A stretch of DNA of 33,065 nucleotides from Streptomyces sp. S3(2020) (GCF_013044505.1 NZ_JABERD010000105.1:1-33065); one strand, 5' to 3'; shown: positions 23,274 through 31,143, numbered from the stretch's first letter. Program-made: numbers and translations. The notes: generated by a model not told the origin, from the sequence alone.

Positions 23274-24010
23274 AAGCCGGCCGCGCTCCAGTGGTACAGC
23301 GTCATGCCCACACTGGTCGCCAGGTTGTAGCTGGAGACCTGGGGACGCATCGGCAGCGCCAGCAGATGATCGGCACGCGCGCGTAGTTCGGCCGTCAGTC
23401 CGCTGCGCTCCGAGCCGAACGCGAGGACGGCGTCGTCCGGGAGCTTCGTGCCCCGGATGTCGTCGCCCTCCGGGTCCAGGGCGAACAGCGGGCCCGGAGG
23501 CAGTTCCTCGGCCGTGACCCGTTCCACCGCCGTCGCGAAGTGCAGCCCGGCGCCTCCGCGCACCACCGTCGGATGCCAGGGGTCGAGGGTGCCGGTGGTG
23601 ACCACGCCCGTCGCACCGAAGCCCGCCGCCAGCCGGATCACGGCCCCCGCGTTGCCGAGGTTGCGCGGCTGGTCGAGGACCACCACCGGGGCGGTGCGCC
23701 CCATCCGGGCCAGCCGCTCCAGGTTGGCCGCGCGGGACGGTCGTACCGCCAGGGCGGCGACCGCGGTCGGATGCGGGCGCGGCACCAGCGAGGCGTACAC
23801 CTTCTCCGGGACCTCGGTCAGCAGCGCGTCCAGCGTCCGGCGTACGTCGGGGGCGAGTTCGTCCGCGAGCGCGAGGGTGGCCTCCCGGTCGGTGGTGAGC
23901 GCGACCGGGACCGCGGCGCCGAAGCGCACCGCGTGCTTGAGGGCGTGGAAGCCGTCGAGCAGGACGGAGGAGTCGGCGAGGCGGTGCCAGCGGCCGGCGG
24001 GGTCGGTCAT
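23270..24010 (-). CDS. TrmH/SpoU-family RNA 2'-O-methyltransferase
   Basis: The 246-residue SPOUT protein shows all three family motifs. Motif 1 is DQPRNLGNAGAVIRLAAGFG, motif 2 is LAFGSERSGL and motif 3 is MRPQVSSYNLATSVGMTLY. It should methylate the 2'-OH of an RNA nucleotide using SAM as a trefoil-knot dimer; whether the target is tRNA or rRNA is not clear. The N-terminal half resembles the substrate-binding domain of TrmH proteins. ATG at 24010 overlaps the HTTM protein stop (ATGA), so it is translated from the same message as that membrane protein, an unusual partner. Confidence 0.88.
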   Translation of the reverse strand: MTDPAGRWHRLADSSVLLDGFHALKHAVRFGAAVPVALTTDREATLALADELAPDVRRTLDALLTEVPEKVYASLVPRPHPTAVAALAVRPSRAANLERLARMGRTAPVVVLDQPRNLGNAGAVIRLAAGFGATGVVTTGTLDPWHPTVVRGGAGLHFATAVERVTAEELPPGPLFALDPEGDDIRGTKLPDDAVLAFGSERSGLTAELRARADHLLALPMRPQVSSYNLATSVGMTLYHWSAAGF

Positions 24011-25236
24011 GCCGTGAAGCCTACGTGCGTCTCCTCGGCGCTCTCGGGCGCGCGCGGCTCCGGCAGCGGCGTACGGCCGCCCCGCCGCGCCGTCACCCGT
24101 GCACGCACGCGTGCCGCCAGTCCACCCGCCCGGCCACCCATCCGGCGCAGGAACGGCGTCGGCAGGAACACCGCGTCGGCGGCGATCATCGCCAGCGAGA
24201 AGAACGGCAGCCCGAGGACGACCGCGATCACCGCGTGCTCGGTCATCATGGCCGCCAGCAGGACGTTCTTGACGCGCCGGTTGAACAGGGTGAACGGGAA
24301 GGCCACCTGGACCAGGACGGTCCCGTACGTCACGAGCAGCACCATCGTGGCGCTGGACGACAGCGCGTCGGCGAGGGCGGGCCAGGGCGAGAAGTAGTCC
24401 AGGTGCAGCGGGTAGTACACCGCGGTGCCGTCCTGCCAGCGCGTGCCCTGGATCTTGTACCAGCCGGCCGTGGCGTAGATCAGACAGGCCTCGGCCATGA
24501 TCACGAGCAGGGCGCCGTTGTGCACGATGTTCGCGATGACGTCGAGCAGGATCCGCGGCTGGTCCGTCGGCGCCAGCCGACCGATCGTCCACCACACACC
24601 GAGCCCCAGCCACACCGCCCACAGCAGCGCGGGGACGAACAGGTCGCCCTCCAGCAGCCGCCCCGCCCCGGTCGCCGCGATCAGTGCGAGCCCGAGCACG
24701 ATCCACAGCACCGGCCCGACCCGGTCCACGACCCGCTCGCCACGCGCGCGTGCCGCGTTCTCGCGCCGCGCCCTGCGCGCGTCCAGCGACCAGACCTGGC
24801 CGCAGCGGGTGAAGACGAGGTAGACGCACATCAGGTGCAGGACGTTGTCGCCGCCGTCGCCCATGAAGATGGAGCGGTTCTGGAGCGAGAGCACGCCGAC
24901 CATGAAGAGCACGGACATGGTGCGGGTGCGCCAGCCGAGCAGCAGCAGGACGCTCGACAGCACGGCGAGGCCGTAGACGCTCTCGAACCAGATCCGGCCG
25001 TCCGACCAGATCAGCGCCGTGAAGGCGCCGTTGCCGGCGATCAGCTGCTCGGCGAGGTCCCAGCTCCACGGGCCGTCGGGGCCGTACAGCTCCTGGCGGT
25101 GGGGCAGCTCGCGCAGCAGGAAGAGCAGCCAGGTCGCGCTGAAGCCGATACGGACCACGGCGCTCTGGTACGGGCCGAGCGCCGACTCGGTGACACGGGC
25201 GATGGCGGTGGAGAGCGACAGGGCGAAGCGGTTCAC
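24007..25236 (-). CDS. HTTM-domain membrane protein (vitamin K-dependent carboxylase-like)
   Basis: The 409-residue protein has many hydrophobic segments, including WLLFLLREL, LAVLSSVLLLLGW, VGVLSLQN, VLWIVLGLALIAATGAG and MTEHAVIAVVLGLPFFSLAMIAADAVFL. The order of segments and motifs such as QNRSIFMGDGGDNVLHLMCVYLVFTRCG and YATAGWYKIQG (given in part) fit the HTTM family. HTTM proteins share a fold with vitamin K gamma-carboxylase, but bacterial members have no proven reaction. GTG at 25236 overlaps the DUF5819 stop (GTGA). It follows DUF5819 and precedes the TrmH gene in a tightly coupled operon. The basic cytoplasmic loop (SLDARRARRENAARARGE) may contact nucleic acid or the partner protein; this is speculation. 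Confidence 0.85.
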   Translation of the reverse strand: MNRFALSLSTAIARVTESALGPYQSAVVRIGFSATWLLFLLRELPHRQELYGPDGPWSWDLAEQLIAGNGAFTALIWSDGRIWFESVYGLAVLSSVLLLLGWRTRTMSVLFMVGVLSLQNRSIFMGDGGDNVLHLMCVYLVFTRCGQVWSLDARRARRENAARARGERVVDRVGPVLWIVLGLALIAATGAGRLLEGDLFVPALLWAVWLGLGVWWTIGRLAPTDQPRILLDVIANIVHNGALLVIMAEACLIYATAGWYKIQGTRWQDGTAVYYPLHLDYFSPWPALADALSSSATMVLLVTYGTVLVQVAFPFTLFNRRVKNVLLAAMMTEHAVIAVVLGLPFFSLAMIAADAVFLPTPFLRRMGGRAGGLAARVRARVTARRGGRTPLPEPRAPESAEETHVGFTA

Positions 25237-26051
25237 CGGTCACCTCCGGGCAGGTCGGCCGGCGTGACCGACCACCAGGGCAGTTCTCGGTACAGGGGCT
25301 TGTCGGAGACCTGCTCCTGGCTCCACTTCGGCGGTCGCACACTGGTGGTACGGGAGCGGACCTGTACGCGTTCGACACTGCCGTCGGACCCGGCCGCGTC
25401 GTCCCGGTCCAGGCGCATCACCACGATGCGGCGCAGATACGTCTCGGACAGGGCGCCGCGCAGACCGACGGGCCGGTTGTCGGTGCCGTGTGTGGCGACG
25501 AAGAAGTCCCACGCGCGGCGCAGCTCGTTCTGCTGGGTGTGGCTGGGCAGCAGATTGCCGTCGATGGCGCGGCCGTCCTCGGCGGACAGGTCGTACCAGC
25601 CGGTGGTCCGTACGGTGCCGTCCGCGGTGAGGACCTGGGCCCGCACCTGGACCGCGATGTTCTGTTGCAGCGGGTTCGGCGCGAAGAGCTTCCAGTTCTG
25701 CTCGAACTCCGGGTATATCCAGTCGTCGATCGCCTTGCCGTGCTGCTTGGTGACCGCGTTCGCCGGCGCGACGTGCAGGAACGTCATCCCCAGGTGGACG
25801 CAGACGGTGACCGCCACGATCGCGAGCGCCAGCGCGGCACCGATCTGGTAGCCGAGCGAGAGGGCGGCCACACCGGTGCGGGGTTCGGTGCCGTGCGGGG
25901 CGGGCAGGTCGTACGGCGTCGGCGGGGGAGCCGCGTCCGCGGGATCGCCGGCCGCGGGCAGGGCAGGCCGCGGCCCGGCGCCCCCCTCCGGCGACCTGGG
26001 CTCGTCGGCCGGCCCGTGCCGGGCGCCCGAGCCTGTGTCGTACGCGTCCAT
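25233..26051 (-). CDS. DUF5819 family membrane-anchored protein
   Basis: The 272-residue protein begins with a Gly/Pro-rich cytoplasmic segment (about 60 residues). One transmembrane helix follows (ALSLGYQIGAALALAIVAVTVCVHLG region), then an extracytoplasmic domain. The latter contains YPEFEQNWKLFAPNPLQQNI and TGWYDLS, the typical DUF5819 core, which resembles the region seen next to HTTM proteins in many actinobacteria. It heads the operon DUF5819-HTTM-TrmH and is likely the HTTM partner or substrate-presenting subunit; this is inferred from fixed gene order. ATG at 26051 is taken as start. The promoter region is shared with paaA on the other strand. Confidence 0.82.
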   Translation of the reverse strand: MDAYDTGSGARHGPADEPRSPEGGAGPRPALPAAGDPADAAPPPTPYDLPAPHGTEPRTGVAALSLGYQIGAALALAIVAVTVCVHLGMTFLHVAPANAVTKQHGKAIDDWIYPEFEQNWKLFAPNPLQQNIAVQVRAQVLTADGTVRTTGWYDLSAEDGRAIDGNLLPSHTQQNELRRAWDFFVATHGTDNRPVGLRGALSETYLRRIVVMRLDRDDAAGSDGSVERVQVRSRTTSVRPPKWSQEQVSDKPLYRELPWWSVTPADLPGGDR

Positions 26052-26185
26052 TGCGCCCCGTCTCCCGATGTCCGCTCCGTCTTCCGACCGCGAGGCCGCA
26101 GGGCACTCCACCGCCCACGCACCCTCCACGGCGCTCGCACGGGAACGGTACTCAGGCCCTCCCGCCCGCACAGCCCGTCGGCAGG

Positions 26186-26194
26186 TTATCCACA
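26186..26194 (+). promoter_or_regulatory. DnaA box TTATCCACA
   Basis: TTATCCACA equals the classical strong DnaA box and fits the Streptomyces pattern. It lies 5 bp upstream of the -35-like TTGACA of the paaA promoter and 43 bp before the operator. Confidence 0.5.
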
Positions 26195-26198
26195 GCGG

Positions 26199-26228
26199 TT
26201 GACACCTTACGGCGCCCGGCACACCATG
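26199..26228 (+). promoter_or_regulatory. Candidate paaA promoter
   Basis: A perfect -35 TTGACA at 26199-26204 is followed 17 bp later by a weak -10 CACCAT (26222-26227). Transcription would start near 26234, just before the operator, leaving a leader of about 70 nt to the paaA ATG. Confidence 0.5.
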
Positions 26229-26237
26229 GAATCGACG

Positions 26238-26255
26238 AACCGAACGATCGGTCGG
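26238..26255 (+). promoter_or_regulatory. TetR/PaaR-type operator of the paaABCDE operon
   Basis: AACCGAACGATCGGTCGG is identical over 18 bp to the operator at 21461-21478 and contains the dyad ACCGA-ACGA-TCGGT. The inner part differs at one position from the PaaR motif I recall from Thermus (CNAACGNNCGTTNG). It sits just downstream of the probable transcription start. Confidence 0.75.
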
Positions 26256-26306
26256 GAGCCTGCTCCGGACAGAACACCGGACAGCGCACAGGGTCGAGGG
26301 GGCCAC

Positions 26307-27290
26307 ATGGCAACAGCAGCACAGGCGTACGACAGGGAGGACGCCGTCGGCCAGGACGCGTACGAGCGCGCCTTCGACGCCGCCGTGGCCGCCGAGGAGC
26401 GCATCGAGCCGCGCGACTGGATGCCGGACGCCTATCGCGCCACGCTGGTCCGCCAGATCGCCCAGCACGCCCACTCCGAGATCATCGGCATGCAGCCGGA
26501 GGCGAACTGGATCACGCGCGCGCCCTCGCTGCGCCGCAAGGCCATCCTGATGGCCAAGGTCCAGGACGAGGCCGGGCACGGCCTCTACCTCTACAGCGCC
26601 GCCGAGACCCTCGGCACAGGCCGCGACGAGCTGCTGGACAAGCTCCACTCCGGCCGCCAGAAGTACTCCTCGATCTTCAACTACCCCACGCTGACCTGGG
26701 CGGACGTCGGCGCGATCGGCTGGCTCGTGGATGGCGCCGCGATCACCAACCAGGTCCCCCTGTGCCGCTGCTCCTACGGCCCGTACGCGCGCGCGATGGT
26801 CCGTATCTGCAAGGAGGAGTCCTTCCACCAGCGCCAGGGCTACGAGCTGCTGCTGGCCCTCAGCAAGGGCACCCCCGAGCAGCACGCGATGGCCCAGGAC
26901 GCGGTGGACCGCTGGTGGTGGCCGTCCCTGATGATGTTCGGCCCGCCCGACGACGAGTCCGCGCACTCCGCGCAGTCGATGGCCTGGAAGATCAAGCGGC
27001 ACTCCAACGACGAGCTGCGCCGGCGCTTCGTCGACATCTGCGTCCCCCAGGCCGAGTCCCTGGGCCTGACCCTCCCCGACCCGGACCTGAAGTGGAACGA
27101 GGAGCTGGGACGGCACGAGTTCGGCCCGATCGACTGGACCGAGTTCAAGAACGTCCTCAAGGGCAACGGCCCCTGCAACGAACAGCGGATCACCCAGCGC
27201 AGGCAGGCCCACGAAGAGGGCGCCTGGGTCCGCGAGGCCGCCGCGGCCTACGCCGGCAAGCACACCGAGACGGGAGCCACGCGCGCATGA
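26307..27290 (+). CDS. paaA: Phenylacetyl-CoA epoxidase catalytic subunit PaaA
   Basis: The 327-residue ferritin-like subunit carries the diiron centre that epoxidises the ring of phenylacetyl-CoA. Ligand motifs seen are QDEAGH (E88, H91) and KEESFH (E171, H174), with further Glu residues expected from flanking helices. RWWWPSLMMFGPPDDESAHS and FGPIDWTEFKNVLKGNGPCN are PaaA signatures. Its length is near the E. coli protein's 309. ATG at 26307 is preceded by GAGGGGG. It is the first gene of paaABCDE, and paaB overlaps by ATGA. Confidence 0.96.
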   Translation: MATAAQAYDREDAVGQDAYERAFDAAVAAEERIEPRDWMPDAYRATLVRQIAQHAHSEIIGMQPEANWITRAPSLRRKAILMAKVQDEAGHGLYLYSAAETLGTGRDELLDKLHSGRQKYSSIFNYPTLTWADVGAIGWLVDGAAITNQVPLCRCSYGPYARAMVRICKEESFHQRQGYELLLALSKGTPEQHAMAQDAVDRWWWPSLMMFGPPDDESAHSAQSMAWKIKRHSNDELRRRFVDICVPQAESLGLTLPDPDLKWNEELGRHEFGPIDWTEFKNVLKGNGPCNEQRITQRRQAHEEGAWVREAAAAYAGKHTETGATRA

Positions 27291-27574
27291 CGAACACCGA
27301 CTGGCCTCTGTGGGAGGTCTTCGTACGCTCCCGCCGCGGCCTCTCGCACACCCACGCCGGCAGCCTGCACGCACCGGACGCGGAGCTCGCCCTGCGCAAC
27401 GCCCGCGATCTGTACACCCGCCGCGGCGAGGGCGTCTCGATCTGGGTCGTCCCCTCCGCCGCGATCACCGCGTCCTCGCCGGACGAGAAGGACCCGTTCT
27501 TCGAACCGTCCGCCGACAAGCCCTACCGCCACCCGACGTTCTACGAGATCCCGGACGGGGTGAAGCACCTGTGA
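27287..27574 (+). CDS. paaB: Phenylacetyl-CoA epoxidase subunit PaaB
   Basis: The 95-residue protein starts MTNTDWPLWEVFVRSRRGLSH, typical of PaaB, and includes HAGSLHAPDAELALRNARDLYTRRGEGVSIWVVP (in part). PaaB is a small scaffold that bridges the PaaAC heterodimers and the reductase. It overlaps paaA by ATGA and paaC by GTGA, so the subunits are translated together. Confidence 0.95.
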   Translation: MTNTDWPLWEVFVRSRRGLSHTHAGSLHAPDAELALRNARDLYTRRGEGVSIWVVPSAAITASSPDEKDPFFEPSADKPYRHPTFYEIPDGVKHL

Positions 27575-28293
27575 CCACCGACGTGACCACGCACGCCGCC
27601 GCTCTGGCCCTCGGCGACGACGCCCTGGTGCTCTCCCACCGCCTCGGCGAGTGGGCCGGCCACGCGCCCGTGCTGGAGGAGGAGGTCGCCCTCGCCAACA
27701 TCGCGCTGGACCTGCTGGGCCAGGCCCGCGTCCTGCTGTCGACGGCCGGCGACGAGGACGAACTGGCGTATCTGCGCGAGGAGCGCGCCTTCCGCAACCT
27801 CCAGCTGGTGGAGCAGCCGAACGGCGACTTCGCCCACACCATCGCCCGCCAGCTGTACTTCTCCACCTACCAGCACCTGCTGTACGCCGAACTGGCCGCG
27901 GGCGAGGGACCCTTCGCCCCGCTCGCCGCGAAGGCCGTCAAGGAGGTCGCCTACCACCGCGACCACGCCGAGCAGTGGACTCTGCGCCTCGGCGACGGCA
28001 CGGACGTCAGCCGGGAGCGGATGCGGCGTGCGTGCGAGGCGCTGTGGCGGTTCACCGGCGAGATGTTCCAGCCGGTGGAGGGTGTCGACGTCGACTGGAC
28101 CGCGCTGGAGACGACATGGCTGGCGTCCGTCACGGACGTCCTGGACCGCGCCACCCTGACTGTCCCCGAGGGACCGCGCACGGGCGCGTGGACGGCCGGA
28201 GCGGGCCGACAGGGCCTGCACACCGAGTCCTTCGGGCGGATGCTCGCCGAGATGCAGCATCTGCACCGCAGCCACCCGGGGGCGTCATGGTGA
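27571..28293 (+). CDS. paaC: Phenylacetyl-CoA epoxidase structural subunit PaaC
   Basis: The 240-residue ferritin-like protein has PaaC features: LGDDALVLSHRLGEWAGHAP, EEEVALANIALDLLGQAR, FAHTIARQLYFSTYQHLLY, VAYHRDHAEQWTLRLGDGT and a C-terminal MLAEMQHLHRSHPGASW. PaaC pairs with PaaA but does not hold the catalytic iron centre. GTG at 27571 overlaps the paaB stop. The end overlaps paaD by 7 bp. Confidence 0.95.
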   Translation: MTTDVTTHAAALALGDDALVLSHRLGEWAGHAPVLEEEVALANIALDLLGQARVLLSTAGDEDELAYLREERAFRNLQLVEQPNGDFAHTIARQLYFSTYQHLLYAELAAGEGPFAPLAAKAVKEVAYHRDHAEQWTLRLGDGTDVSRERMRRACEALWRFTGEMFQPVEGVDVDWTALETTWLASVTDVLDRATLTVPEGPRTGAWTAGAGRQGLHTESFGRMLAEMQHLHRSHPGASW

Positions 28294-28823
28294 CCGTGAC
28301 CCCGCTGGAGGCGGAACTCCTCGAACTGGCGGGCTCGGTGCCCGACCCCGAACTGCCCGTGCTCACCCTGCGGGAGCTGGGGGTCGTACGCGCGGTGCAT
28401 GTCCACGGCGAGGACACGGCCGAGGCCTCCGTCGAGGTCGAGCTGACCCCGACGTACACCGGCTGCCCGGCGATCGAGGCGATGTCCGTGGACATCGAGC
28501 GGGTGCTGCACGCCCACGGCGTCCGCGAGGTCACCGTGCGCACGGTCCTCGCGCCCGCCTGGTCGACGGACGACATCTCCGACGAAGGCCGCCGCAAGCT
28601 GAGCGAGTTCGGCATCGCCCCGCCGCGCGCACAGCGGGCGGCCGACCCGGTGACCGTGTCCCTGGGTCCCACCCGGACGCTCGACACCACCGACCCCGTC
28701 CGCTGCCCGCACTGCGGCTGCGCCGACACCGAGCTGCTCAGCCGTTTCTCCTCCACGGCCTGCAAGGCGCTGCGGCGCTGTCTGGACTGCCGTGAACCGT
28801 TCGACCACTTCAAGGAGTTGTGA
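28287..28823 (+). CDS. paaD: PaaD, iron-sulfur maturation protein for the epoxidase
   Basis: The 178-residue protein has an N-terminal MIP18/DUF59-like domain (PDPELPVLTLRELGVVRAV, TPTYTGCPAIEAM) and a C-terminal cysteine cluster: C140, C143, C145, C159, C165 and C168. PaaD is thought to help load the Fe-S or diiron cofactors of the epoxidase, not to act as a catalytic subunit. It overlaps both paaC and paaE, so its dosage is tied to the complex. Confidence 0.93.
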   Translation: MVTVTPLEAELLELAGSVPDPELPVLTLRELGVVRAVHVHGEDTAEASVEVELTPTYTGCPAIEAMSVDIERVLHAHGVREVTVRTVLAPAWSTDDISDEGRRKLSEFGIAPPRAQRAADPVTVSLGPTRTLDTTDPVRCPHCGCADTELLSRFSSTACKALRRCLDCREPFDHFKEL

Positions 28824-29881
28824 TGGCCCGCTTCCACGCGCTCCCGGTGGCGGCGGTCGACCGGCTCACCGACGACTCCGTGGCCCTCACCTTCACCGTG
28901 CCGCCGGAACTCGCCGAGGCCTACCGGTACGCACCGGGCCAGCACCTCGCCGTGCGCCGCACGGCCGACGGCGAGGAGATCCGGCGCACGTACTCGATCT
29001 GCTCCCCGGCACCGGACGGCGAGGCCCCTCGCCGACTGCGCGTCGGTGTACGGCTGGTGGACGGCGGAGCCTTCTCGACGTACGCCCTCAAGGAGATCTG
29101 CGTCGGCGACGAGCTGGAGGTGATGACGCCCGCGGGGCGCTTCACCCTCGCCCCCGCACCCGGCCGGTACGCGGCGGTCGTCGGCGGCAGCGGCATCACC
29201 CCGGTGCTGTCGATCGTGTCGACGCTGCTGGCGCGCGAGCCGGCGGCCCGGTTCTGTCTGATCCGCAGTGACCGTACGGCCGCCTCGACGATGTTCCTGG
29301 ACGAGGTCGCCGACCTGAAGGACCGCTACCCCGAGCGGCTTCAGTTGGTCACGGTCCTCTCCCGGGAGGAGCAGCAGGCCGGGCTGCCGTCCGGACGGCT
29401 CGACCGGGAGCGGCTGACGGGACTGCTGCCCGCGCTGCTGCCGGTGGCGGATGTGGCGGGCTGGTTCCTGTGCGGGCCGTTCGGGCTGGTGCAGGGCGCG
29501 GAACGGGCTCTGCGCGAACTCGGCGTCCCCCGGGCCCGCATCCATGAGGAGATCTTCCACGTCGACGAAGGAGCGGCCCCGGCGCCGAGGACCCCCGCGC
29601 CCGCACACAGCACGGTGACCGCCCGGCTCGACGGCCGCGGCGGGACCTGGCCCGTCCAGGACGGCGAGTCCCTCCTCGACACGGTCCTGCGCAACCGCTC
29701 CGACGCGCCCTACGCCTGCAAGGGCGGGGTGTGCGGCACCTGCCGCGCCTTCCTGGTCTCCGGCGAGGTCCGCATGGACCGCAACTTCGCGCTGGAGCCG
29801 GAGGAGACCGACGCGGGATACGTGCTGGCGTGCCAGTCGCATCCGGCGACGGAGACGGTGGAGCTGGACTTCGACCGGTGA
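28823..29881 (+). CDS. paaE: PaaE, NADPH reductase of phenylacetyl-CoA epoxidase
   Basis: The 352-residue protein has an FAD-binding domain (GQHLAVRRT, RRTYSICS), an NADP-binding domain (VVGGSGITPVLSI, GWFLCGPFGLVQ) and a C-terminal plant-type [2Fe-2S] domain. The cluster ligands are C299, C304, C307 and C337 (CX4CX2CX29C). It passes electrons from NADPH to PaaA. ATG at 28823 is preferred over GTG at 28820 because AAGGAG lies 5 nt upstream of it. It is the last paa gene here; the next gene starts 112 bp further with its own control region. Confidence 0.95.
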   Translation: MARFHALPVAAVDRLTDDSVALTFTVPPELAEAYRYAPGQHLAVRRTADGEEIRRTYSICSPAPDGEAPRRLRVGVRLVDGGAFSTYALKEICVGDELEVMTPAGRFTLAPAPGRYAAVVGGSGITPVLSIVSTLLAREPAARFCLIRSDRTAASTMFLDEVADLKDRYPERLQLVTVLSREEQQAGLPSGRLDRERLTGLLPALLPVADVAGWFLCGPFGLVQGAERALRELGVPRARIHEEIFHVDEGAAPAPRTPAPAHSTVTARLDGRGGTWPVQDGESLLDTVLRNRSDAPYACKGGVCGTCRAFLVSGEVRMDRNFALEPEETDAGYVLACQSHPATETVELDFDR

Positions 29882-29916
29882 GGGCACCGGGGACGGGCTG
29901 CCCCGTTCCCTTCTTC

Positions 29917-29930
29917 TAGAACCTGTTCTA
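29917..29930. promoter_or_regulatory. KstR-like operator TAGAACCTGTTCTA
   Basis: A perfect 14-bp palindrome that fits the KstR motif TNNAACNNGTTNNA exactly. It overlaps a -10-like TATCTT (29929-29934) and lies 64 bp upstream of the acyl-CoA dehydrogenase start. A second small dyad, GACGG-T-CCGTC, follows at about 29935-29945. Confidence 0.6.
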
Positions 29931-29993
29931 TCTTGACGGTCCGTCAGATCGGCTCACCCGTCGATCGGCTGACGCGTCGGGAGGACAGGGACC

Positions 29994-31127
29994 GTGGACT
30001 TCACCTTCACCGAGGAGCAGCAGGCGGCGGCAGAGGCGGCACGGGGCGTGTTCGCCGGGGTCGCGCCGGACGGGGTGCCGAGCCCCGCGCTCGCCACGGG
30101 CGCCGTCGCCGACACGTTCGACCGTGAGCTGTGGAGCAGGCTCGCCGACGCGGACCTGCTGAGCCTGCTGCTGACGGAGGAGTACGGCGGGGCCGGTCTG
30201 GACGCGGTCGCGCTCTGTCTGGTGCTGGCCGAGTCGGCGCGGGTGCTGGCGCGGGTGCCGCTGCTGGAGAGCAGCGCGGCCGCGGCGGCCGTACAGGCCC
30301 ATGGCACCGAGGAGCTGAGGTCCGACCTGCTCGCCCGGGCGGGCCGCGGCGAGGTCGTGCTGACCGTCGCCGCGAGCGGCCGCAGCGGCCATGACCCCGC
30401 CGAACTCGCCGTGGCCGCACGGCAGGAGGGCGCGGGGTGGATCCTGGACGGTGTGCAGACCGCGGTGCCGTGGGCGTTCGACGCCGACCTCATCGTCGTA
30501 CCCGCACACACGGCGGCCGGACAGACCGTGCTCGCGCTGGTCGCACCCGCCGGTACAGGGGTCGTCCTGGCCGAGCAGTTCTCCACCACGGGCGAGCGGC
30601 TCGGCGAACTGCGGCTGGATTCGGCGCGGGTCGCGGCCCGGGACGTCGTGGACGCGGACGGGGCATGGGAGTCGCTACGGCATCTGCTGACCGTCGGGAC
30701 GTGTGCGCAGGCACTCGGCCTGGGCCGCCAGGTCCTGCGGATGACCAGCGAATACACCAGCAAGCGGGAGCAGTTCGGCTTCCCCGTCGCCACGTTCCAG
30801 GCCGTCGCCGTGCAGGCCGCCGACCGCTACATCGATCTGAAGGCGATGGAGGCCACGCTGTGGCAGGCGGCCTGGCGGACCGGCTCCGGCACCCAGGGCC
30901 CGCTGCCGGTCTCCGGCGAGGTCGCCGTCGCGAAGATCTGGGCCTCGGACGGCGTACGGCGGATCGTGCAGACGGCACAGCATCTGCACGGCGGTTTCGG
31001 CGCCGACATCGACTACCCGCTGCACCGCTACCACGCCTGGGCCAAGCACCTGGAGCTCTCGCTCGGCCCGGCGGCAGCGCACGAGGAGACCCTGGGCGAC
31101 CTGCTGGCGGCGCACCCCCTGGCCTGA
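29994..31127 (+). CDS. Acyl-CoA dehydrogenase (FadE-type, steroid or fatty acid beta-oxidation)
   Basis: The 377-residue flavoenzyme starts MDFTFTEEQQAAAEAARGVF and has LLTEEYGGAGLD, the FAD/CoA motif TSKREQFGFPVATFQAV and the C-terminal QHLHGGFGADIDYPLHRYHAWAK. These features resemble the actinobacterial FadE proteins used for steroid side chains, several of which are one half of an alpha2beta2 enzyme. Here only one subunit gene is seen, so the partner, if needed, lies elsewhere. The GTG start at 29994 is near GGACAGGG. The gene is monocistronic, with its own KstR-like operator. The substrate is unknown. Confidence 0.88.
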   Translation: MDFTFTEEQQAAAEAARGVFAGVAPDGVPSPALATGAVADTFDRELWSRLADADLLSLLLTEEYGGAGLDAVALCLVLAESARVLARVPLLESSAAAAAVQAHGTEELRSDLLARAGRGEVVLTVAASGRSGHDPAELAVAARQEGAGWILDGVQTAVPWAFDADLIVVPAHTAAGQTVLALVAPAGTGVVLAEQFSTTGERLGELRLDSARVAARDVVDADGAWESLRHLLTVGTCAQALGLGRQVLRMTSEYTSKREQFGFPVATFQAVAVQAADRYIDLKAMEATLWQAAWRTGSGTQGPLPVSGEVAVAKIWASDGVRRIVQTAQHLHGGFGADIDYPLHRYHAWAKHLELSLGPAAAHEETLGDLLAAHPLA

Positions 31128-31143
31128 CGCGCGCCCGGGGGTC

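Noticed and set aside
26051..27286. Long + strand frame upstream of and across paaA leading into paaB
   Set aside because: Only the last 95 codons (paaB) are real; the rest is the wrong frame of paaA.
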